NCBI GenBank assembly: GCA_050293885.1
Contig: JBNKNO010000009.1
Coordinates: 21,630 to 85,629, forward strand
Length of the DNA: 64,000 nucleotides
Reading direction: 5' to 3'
Origin: Nitrogeniibacter sp050293885
Lineage (GTDB): Bacteria; Pseudomonadota; Gammaproteobacteria; Burkholderiales; Rhodocyclaceae
Part shown: in pieces, positions 58,913 through 64,000 of the stretch
Position numbering within the stretch: the first letter of the stretch is position 1
Layout of the letters: every line of letters starts with the position of its first letter
The notes under the pieces: generated by a model
Seen by the model: only the letters and a program-made list of their open reading frames with translations
Databases searched by the model: none
What the model was told of the DNA's origin: nothing
Translations under genes and position numbers: made by a program

Positions 58913-58925
58913 TTGTCATTGACAA
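58913..58925. promoter_or_regulatory. Inverted repeat between the chemoreceptor and atpD genes
   Basis: TTGTCA-T-TGACAA is a 13-base palindrome with one central base, in an AT-rich stretch of an otherwise GC-rich 222-base divergent gap. It could be an operator for either gene; nothing in the sequence names the regulator. No strong sigma-70 promoter for atpD was found in the gap. Confidence 0.3.
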
Positions 58926-59050
58926 ATTTAATGATTTGCCACATTTGGATCGATCCAGACACCATGCCGGCCACGTTCCCGAGGCCAATGGACGCACAAG
59001 ACATCCCCTGCCCACGCGAGTAGCATGACGGGCAGGAATCCCGCTTGATC

Positions 59051-60439
59051 ATGTCCGCGAACGACGCCCTTCCTCCATTACGCATCGGCACCATCGAAGC
59101 CGTTCAAGGCCCGGTGGTGGACATCGTCTGCGAACACACGCCGCCGCTGCACCGGGCGCTCTACGCCCTGCCTGACGGCGAGCCCTGCCGGCTGGAGGTA
59201 TTCCGCGAGCTCGGTGAGCACCATGTGCGCGCCATCGCCCTGCATCGCACCACCGGTCTCGCCCGTGGCCTGCCGGTGATGGACTCGGGCGGTCCGCTCG
59301 ACGTGCCGGTCGGCGCCGAATGCCTTGGCCGCATGCTCGACGTATTCGGCGCCCCGCTCGACGGCCAGCCGCCGCTGACGGCCACCGAGCGCCGTCCGCT
59401 GGTGGCGCCGCCCGGCCCGCTGGCCGAGGCGCGTGCGGCGCAAAGCGTGCTGGAGACCGGCATCAAGGTCATCGACCTGCTGTGCCCCTTCGTGCGTGGC
59501 GGCAAGACCGGGCTGTTCGGCGGCGCCGGCGTGGGCAAGACGGTGCTCATCACCGAGTTCATGAACGCCATCATCCAGTTGCACCAGGGGGTGTCGGTGT
59601 TCGCCGGCATCGGCGAGCGCATCCGCGAGGGCCACGAGCTGTGGCACGACATGCGCGAAGCCGGCGTGATGCCGCGCACGGTGATGGTGTTCGGGCAGAT
59701 GGACGAATCGCCCGGGGTGCGCTTCCGCGTCGGCCTCACCGGCCTGGCCTATGCCGAATACCTGCGCGACACCACCGCCAAGGACGTGTTGCTGCTGATC
59801 GACAACGTGTTCCGCTTCGTGCAGGCGGGCAGCGAGATCTCCGGCCTGCTCGGGCGCATGCCGGCCACGGTGGGCTATCAGCCGACACTGCTGTCGGAAG
59901 TGGCCGAGTTGCAGGAACGCATCTCGTCGAGCACCGCCGGCAGCATCACCTCGGTGCAGGCGGTGTACGTGCCTGCCGACGACATGAGCGACCCGGCGGT
60001 GAGCACCATCTTCAGCCACCTGGACACCATGGTGGTGCTCTCGCGCAGCCAGGCGGCCAAGGGCATCTACCCGGCGGTGAATCCGCTCGCCTCCACCAGC
60101 AAGATGATGGACCGCCACTTTCTCGGCGAGCGCCACTACCGCGTGGCCGAGGCAGTGCGCGAGCATCTGGCGCGCTATCACGAGCTGGAGGACATCATCG
60201 CCATGCTCGGCATGGAGGCGCTGTCGGAGGGCGATCGCCGCGTCGTCAGCCGCGCCCGCCGGCTGCAACGCTACCTCACCCAGCCCTTCCACGTGGTCGC
60301 CCAGCACACCGGCATCGCCGGCGCCTCGGTGCCGCTGGAGACCACGCTCACCGACTGCGAAGGCTTTCTCGACGGCCGTTTCGACGCCTTGAGCGAGGCC
60401 GACTGCTACATGCGCGGCAGCATGGCGGACGTCAAATGA
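59051..60439 (+). CDS. atpD: N-type F-ATPase catalytic subunit beta
   Basis: This 462-residue catalytic subunit has Walker A GGAGVGKT (157-164), the FAGIGERIREGHELWHDM block, Walker B VLLLIDNVFRF and the QPTLLSEVAELQERISS region. It is the first gene of an operon with order D-C-Q-B-E-F-A, the mark of N-ATPases, a laterally spread second F-type ATPase thought to pump Na+ or H+. The length matches N-ATPase beta subunits. ATG 59051 gives the expected N-terminus ending in GTIEAVQGPVVDIVC. It overlaps atpC by 4 bases. Confidence 0.94.
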   Translation: MSANDALPPLRIGTIEAVQGPVVDIVCEHTPPLHRALYALPDGEPCRLEVFRELGEHHVRAIALHRTTGLARGLPVMDSGGPLDVPVGAECLGRMLDVFGAPLDGQPPLTATERRPLVAPPGPLAEARAAQSVLETGIKVIDLLCPFVRGGKTGLFGGAGVGKTVLITEFMNAIIQLHQGVSVFAGIGERIREGHELWHDMREAGVMPRTVMVFGQMDESPGVRFRVGLTGLAYAEYLRDTTAKDVLLLIDNVFRFVQAGSEISGLLGRMPATVGYQPTLLSEVAELQERISSSTAGSITSVQAVYVPADDMSDPAVSTIFSHLDTMVVLSRSQAAKGIYPAVNPLASTSKMMDRHFLGERHYRVAEAVREHLARYHELEDIIAMLGMEALSEGDRRVVSRARRLQRYLTQPFHVVAQHTGIAGASVPLETTLTDCEGFLDGRFDALSEADCYMRGSMADVK

Positions 60440-60831
60440 CCGGCTTCGCGCTCACCCTCGCCAGCCCGCGCCAGGTCGAGCACCTCGACGCGGTGGAAAG
60501 CTTCGTCGGCACCGACGCCTCCGGCCGCTTCGGCATCCTCGCCGGACGCACGCCGCTGGTGACGGTGCTGGCTTTCGGGCTGGCGCGCATCCGCCTCGCC
60601 GACGCGGCCGACTGGCGCTACCTCGCCCTGCCCGGCGGCACCTTGCACTTTGCCGACAACCGGCTGCACATCGCCTGCCGCCACTTCACCCTCGGCGACG
60701 ATCCAACCCGCCTGCAGGCCGCGCTCACCGAGCAGGCCCAGCGCGAGGACGAACGCCGCGCCGACCTGCGCCACAACCTCGAGCGCTTCGAACAGACGCT
60801 CATGAAACGGCTGTGGGAGATGGAACGATGA
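60436..60831 (+). CDS. atpC: N-type F-ATPase subunit epsilon
   Basis: This 131-residue epsilon subunit has the N-terminal beta sandwich (FALTLASPRQVEHLDAVESF, then GRFGILAGRTPLVTVLA, LALPGGTLHFADNRLHIACR). A C-terminal helical pair extends from the LTEQAQREDERRADLRHN stretch to MKRLWEMER. It couples F1 to the rotor and may inhibit hydrolysis. It overlaps atpD and the next gene by 4 bases each. Confidence 0.88.
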   Translation: MTGFALTLASPRQVEHLDAVESFVGTDASGRFGILAGRTPLVTVLAFGLARIRLADAADWRYLALPGGTLHFADNRLHIACRHFTLGDDPTRLQAALTEQAQREDERRADLRHNLERFEQTLMKRLWEMER

Positions 60832-61124
60832 GCGAGCCGGACCCCGAACACCACCAACGCGAGCAGCTCGACGAGGCCGTGCGCCAGGATTGCGCGCGGC
60901 TGGAAAAGGCCGAGCGCGAGCGCCGCAGCATGCTCGGCTACACGGTGTTCATGGGCACCATCGCCGGCCTGTTCGTGGTGCCGGTGGTGGCCGGCGCCTA
61001 TCTGGGCAAGTGGCTGGACGGCATGGCGGCCGGCTACTCGGTGCGCTGGACGGTGAGCCTGATCCTGCTCGGCGTGGTCGTCGGCGCGATCAACGTCTAT
61101 CGCTTCATCGAGACCCACCGATGA
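60828..61124 (+). CDS. atpQ: N-ATPase AtpQ-like membrane protein (ATPase gene 1 family)
   Basis: This 98-residue protein has a charged N-terminal helix (about 1-35) and two membrane spans (MGTIAGLFVVPVVAGAYLG and WTVSLILLGVVVGAINVYRF) linked by KWLDGMAAGYSVR. That topology and the closing GAINVYRFI match the AtpI/ATPase gene 1 group called AtpQ in N-ATPase operons. The companion gene atpR is expected next but is missing, since atpB begins with a 4-base overlap. The exact role (Mg2+ handling or c-ring assembly) is not settled. Confidence 0.75.
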   Translation: MSEPDPEHHQREQLDEAVRQDCARLEKAERERRSMLGYTVFMGTIAGLFVVPVVAGAYLGKWLDGMAAGYSVRWTVSLILLGVVVGAINVYRFIETHR

Positions 61125-61810
61125 ACGAAGAAGCCATCGTCTTCAGCCTCGGCCCGCTCGCCATCACCCGCCCGGTGGTCACCACCTGGGCGGTCATGCT
61201 CGGCCTGGTGCTACTGTGCGCACTCGTCACCCGCCGTTTGGCGCTCGAACCCGGCCGCTGGCAGACCGTGCTCGAAGGCGTGGTCGGCACCATCCACGCC
61301 ACCGTCGAAGACACCCTGCCCGGCCACGGCGACCGGCTCATGCCCTTCATCGGCACGCTATGGGTGTTCGTCGCCATCGCCAACCTGGTCGGCATCCTGC
61401 CCGGCGCCACCTCACCCACCGGAGATCTGTCGACCACCTCGGCGCTGGCAATCCTGGTGTTCCTGTCGGTGCATTGGTTCGGCCTCACCAGCGAGGGGCC
61501 GCGCGCCTACCTGCGCCACTACCTGCAACCGAGCCCGATCATGCTGCCCTTCCACATCGTCAGCGAAATCTCGCGCACGGTGGCCCTCGCGGTGCGCCTG
61601 TTCGGCAACGTCATGAGCCTGGAAACCGCCGCCGTGCTGGTGCTGCTGGTCGCCGGCTTCCTGGTGCCGGTGCCGGTGCTGGCGCTGCACATCGTCGAGG
61701 CGCTGGTGCAGGCCTACATCTTCGGCATGCTGGCGCTGGTGTATATCTCCGGCGGCATCCAGTCCCAACAACATCTTGCCCAACCCGATCCACACGGAGC
61801 CCAGCAATGA
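61121..61810 (+). CDS. atpB: N-type F-ATPase subunit a
   Basis: This 229-residue membrane stator subunit has the essential Arg in SEISRTVALAVRLFGNVMSL (Arg of AVRLFGN) and the terminal helix ALHIVEALVQAYIFGMLALV. It forms the ion half-channels against the c ring. It is shorter than housekeeping a subunits, as in other N-ATPases. It overlaps atpQ and atpE by 4 bases each. Confidence 0.92.
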   Translation: MNEEAIVFSLGPLAITRPVVTTWAVMLGLVLLCALVTRRLALEPGRWQTVLEGVVGTIHATVEDTLPGHGDRLMPFIGTLWVFVAIANLVGILPGATSPTGDLSTTSALAILVFLSVHWFGLTSEGPRAYLRHYLQPSPIMLPFHIVSEISRTVALAVRLFGNVMSLETAAVLVLLVAGFLVPVPVLALHIVEALVQAYIFGMLALVYISGGIQSQQHLAQPDPHGAQQ

Positions 61811-62073
61811 GCGACATGACCTGGTTTACCTCCCTATCCACGGTGGCGGCGCTGTTCGCCATCGCCCTCGGCGTGTTCTTTCCGGCGCTGGCCATGGGGC
61901 GCGCCATCAGCCAGGCGCTCGACGCCATCGCGCGCCAGCCGGAGGCGGAAAAGTCGATCTCGCGGCTGCTGTTCATCGGCCTGGCAATGATCGAATCGCT
62001 CGCCATCTACGTGCTGGTGGTGGTGCTGATCGTGCTGTTCCGCAATCCGCTGCTCGAATACCTGATCAAGTGA
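61807..62073 (+). CDS. atpE: N-type F-ATPase subunit c, with unusual N-terminal helix
   Basis: This 88-residue c subunit is a two-helix hairpin with loop ARQPEA (R43, Q44, P45). The ion-binding helix has AMIESLAIYVL: E63, S64 and Y68 match the Na+ ligands E65, S66 and Y70 of Ilyobacter c. In helix 1, however, the PxxxQG/PxxxEG position reads PALAMG, with M30 where Gln or Glu is expected. The usual GxGxGxG packing motif is replaced by AALFAIALGVFF. Na+ coordination is therefore incomplete by comparison. A hairpin-rich gap follows before atpF. Confidence 0.9.
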   Translation: MSDMTWFTSLSTVAALFAIALGVFFPALAMGRAISQALDAIARQPEAEKSISRLLFIGLAMIESLAIYVLVVVLIVLFRNPLLEYLIK

Positions 62074-62344
62074 CAATCCTCGGACAGAGCTATGAACCTT
62101 GGGATCGGCGCCGCGAAGGCGCCCGAAACATCCGGAACCGCGCCGCGCGGAACGCTCCTCCCCCTTCAAGGGGGAGGCCGGGAGGGGGATGGGGTTGATG
62201 GTGGAGTCAATGGTCGTCCTTAACCCCATCCCCACCCCGGCCCGTCCAGGGCTGGCTTTGCACAGCCAGCCCGTTCAACGCGTGAGAAGCGCGGCCTCGC
62301 ACCCGATTCGGTGCAGGCGCACCCCAACCCGATAAGGAAAGGAC
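62074..62344. repeat. Hairpin-rich REP-like intergenic repeat between atpE and atpF
   Basis: In this 271-base gap there are several perfect or near-perfect hairpins. A 10-base-arm palindrome lies at 62157-62177. A long inverted repeat pairs 62176-62196 with 62222-62242 (core GGGGATGGGGTT with AACCCCATCCCC). GGGCTGGCT (62249-62257) pairs with AGCCAGCCC (62264-62272), and there is a small GCACC/GGTGC hairpin near 62298-62313. Such repeats are frequent as dispersed REP/BIME elements in proteobacteria. GGAAAGG just before the atpF ATG is its ribosome-binding site. Confidence 0.7.
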
Positions 62345-63094
62345 ATGCAGCTCGACTGGACCACCTTCCTGCTCCAGATCGTCAACTTCCTGGTGCTGGT
62401 GTGGTTGCTCAAGCGCTTCCTCTACCGCCCGGTGATGGAGGTGATCGCGCGCCGGCAGGCCGGTATCGATAAGACGGTCGACGACGCCAAGGCCATCGAG
62501 GCGCGCGCCAACGCCCTGCGCAGCGATTACGAGGCAAAACTCGCCGAACTCGACACCGCCCATGCCGCGCAGGTGGCGCGTCTGGCCGACGAAGTCGCCG
62601 CCGAGCGCACCAAGCGGCTCGACAAGCTCGACGCCGAATTGGCGGCCGAGCGCCAGAAGCGTGCCGCGCTGGCCGAGCGCGAATCGGCTGAATTGCAGCG
62701 CAAGGCCGACGAGGCCGCCCACCGCAACGCCAGCGCCTTTGTCGCCCGCCTGCTCGGCCGGCTGGGCGACGCGCATCTGGATCGCCGCCTGCTCGACATG
62801 CTGATCGCGGATCTGCCCGGCCTGCCCGACGACCAGCGCGAAGGCCTGCGCCAGGCTGCAGCGGGGCCGGAGGCGCACATCGAAGTGGTCGCGGCCCGTC
62901 CGCTGGAGGACGATGCCCAACACGCACTGGGCGATGCGCTCGACGCCTTGCTCGGCCGGCGACTGCCGCTCGACATCAGCACGGATGACAGCTTGCTGGC
63001 CGGCCTGCGCGTCGGCCTCGGCCCCTGGCTGCTGGCCGCCGATCTGGCCGACGAGTTGAGCTTCTTCCGCAGCGGAGCCCGGTGTGGCGACTGA
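62345..63094 (+). CDS. atpF: N-type F-ATPase subunit b with delta-like C-terminal domain
   Basis: This 249-residue protein has an N-terminal membrane anchor (FLLQIVNFLVLVWLLKRFLY, about 7-26), a long charged coiled coil (about 35-130) and an extra C-terminal globular region (about 135-249). The extra region replaces the separate delta subunit, as is usual in N-ATPases. No atpH is present. It forms the peripheral stalk. The stop overlaps the atpA start by 11 bases. Confidence 0.88.
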   Translation: MQLDWTTFLLQIVNFLVLVWLLKRFLYRPVMEVIARRQAGIDKTVDDAKAIEARANALRSDYEAKLAELDTAHAAQVARLADEVAAERTKRLDKLDAELAAERQKRAALAERESAELQRKADEAAHRNASAFVARLLGRLGDAHLDRRLLDMLIADLPGLPDDQREGLRQAAAGPEAHIEVVAARPLEDDAQHALGDALDALLGRRLPLDISTDDSLLAGLRVGLGPWLLAADLADELSFFRSGARCGD

Positions 63095-64000
63095 TCCGCC
63101 GGTCCTCGCCGACGACTACCGCCCAGCCCTGCGTGTCATCGAGCGCGGCCGGGTCAGCTCCGTGGGCGACGGCATCGTGTGGATCGAGGGCCTGCCCTCG
63201 GCGCGCATGGACGCCATCCTGCGCATCGACGACGGCAGCGAGGCACTGGTGTTCCACCTCACGCCGCAGCGCATCGGCGCCATCCTGCTCACCAGCACGC
63301 CGGCGTTGATGGCCGGTTGCGAGGCGCGGCTGTCGGACGAACAACTCACCATGCCCACCGGCGACGCCCTGCTCGGCCGCGTCGTCGATCCGCTCGCCAA
63401 TCCGCTCGACGGCGGTGCGCCCATCGACTGCAACGGCCGGCGCATCGTCGATGGCGACTCGCCCCCCATCGTCGCGCGCGACTTCGTCGACCGCCCGCTG
63501 TATTCCGGCAGCAAGGTGGTCGATACGCTGATCCCGGTCGGGCGCGGCCAGCGCCAGTTGCTCATCGGCGACAACGGCACCGGCAAGAGCGCGCTGGCGC
63601 TCGACGCGGTGATCGCCCAGCGCGACCAGCAGGTGCGTTGCGTGTATGTGCTCATCGGCCAGAAGCGCTCGTTGGTGGTGCAGACCATCGACACGCTGCG
63701 CGCCCACGGCGCGCTCGCCTACACCACCGTGGTGGTCGCCGAGGCCACCGCCAGCCCCGGCATCAAGTATCTGGCGCCCTTCGCCGGCTGCGCGGTCGCC
63801 GAGGGCTGGATGCACGCCGGCCACGACACGCTGGTGATCTACGACGACCTCACCACCCACGCCCGCGCCTACCGCGAACTGTCGCTGCTGCTGCGCCGTC
63901 CCCCGGGGCGCGAGGCCTATCCGGGCGATGTCTTCCACGTGCACTCGCGCCTGCTCGAGCGCGCGACGCAGCTGAAACCGGAACACGGCGGCGGATCCCT
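63084..64000 (+). CDS. atpA: N-type F-ATPase subunit alpha, 5' part (cut by window edge)
   Basis: The first 305 residues of the non-catalytic alpha subunit are inside the window: GRVSSVGDGIVWIEGLPSAR, GRVVDPLANPLDGG, the P-loop GDNGTGKSAL (about 162-171) and the region up to ATQLKPEHGGGS. The start is GTG 63084 in a different frame overlapping the end of atpF. Its P-loop differs from the GDRQTGKT seen in housekeeping alpha subunits. The gamma subunit gene atpG is expected next, outside the window. Confidence 0.9.
   Translation, partial: MATDPPVLADDYRPALRVIERGRVSSVGDGIVWIEGLPSARMDAILRIDDGSEALVFHLTPQRIGAILLTSTPALMAGCEARLSDEQLTMPTGDALLGRVVDPLANPLDGGAPIDCNGRRIVDGDSPPIVARDFVDRPLYSGSKVVDTLIPVGRGQRQLLIGDNGTGKSALALDAVIAQRDQQVRCVYVLIGQKRSLVVQTIDTLRAHGALAYTTVVVAEATASPGIKYLAPFAGCAVAEGWMHAGHDTLVIYDDLTTHARAYRELSLLLRRPPGREAYPGDVFHVHSRLLERATQLKPEHGGGS

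Noticed and set aside
62157..62177. Palindrome after atpE as a transcription terminator
   Set aside because: The hairpin has no T-run, and atpF and atpA are expected to be in the same transcript; a REP-like repeat explains it better.
1..64000. CRISPR arrays, rRNA genes, prophage or integrase genes
   Set aside because: No set of regularly spaced direct repeats outside the LRR coding array, no rRNA-like sequence, and no integrase, recombinase or phage structural protein was found in any reading frame.

Overview
The window is a GC-rich, gene-dense chromosomal segment whose gene families point to a betaproteobacterium. Indicators are an mla operon with mlaA placed between mlaD and mlaC, glyQS, a phasin, an MSHA-type pilus cluster and a Na+-type (N-ATPase) F-ATPase operon. 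The combination best fits the Rhodocyclales (Azoarcus/Thauera/Zoogloea-like); this is inference from gene content and order, without any database search.

Region by region. (1) 1-6055, minus strand: mlaF-E-D-A-C-B (outer-membrane lipid transport), an ABC-2 exporter pair, ibaG and the start of murA, tightly packed. (2) 6191-23761: an MSHA/type IV-like pilus locus. It contains a sigma-54 response regulator, mshM, mshL, mshN, mshE, mshG, a PilM/PilN-like fusion, PilO-like and mshK-like proteins, two pilin-like proteins, a class III adenylate cyclase, a convergent histidine kinase and a divergent major-pilin-like gene behind a good sigma-54 promoter with palindromic upstream sites. A 512-bp element with perfect 10-bp inverted repeats and 5-bp target duplications has inserted between mshE and mshG. 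(3) 23758-29705: a Kef-type antiporter, kdsD-lptC-lptA (without kdsC or lptB), an enoyl-CoA hydratase and a phasin. (4) 29923-42885, minus strand: plsC, gmhB, glyS, glyQ, a P-type cation ATPase, lnt, corC, a ybeY with an extra N-terminal domain, phoH, miaB and a small exported protein. (5) 43063-49737: tRNA-Met, then a TetR regulator divergent from a tripartite RND efflux operon. (6) 49738-56627: a formate/nitrite-family transporter behind a sigma-54 promoter, a PP2C phosphatase/Ser-Thr kinase fusion, a large LRR-Roc-COR (Roco) GTPase, a PhyH-like dioxygenase and a small membrane protein. (7) 56807-64000: a chemoreceptor with a FliA-like promoter, then an N-ATPase operon atpD-C-Q-B-E-F-A that runs off the window. 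It lacks atpR, its c subunit is unusual, and a hairpin-rich repeat lies between atpE and atpF.

The most distinctive items are the transposon-like insertion that splits the pilus operon, the putative sigma-54 two-component control of the pilin, the Roco protein with sixteen 23-residue repeats, and the deviant N-ATPase. Almost every base is accounted for by a gene or a short intergenic region. No CRISPR array, rRNA, prophage or recognisable transposase gene was seen.
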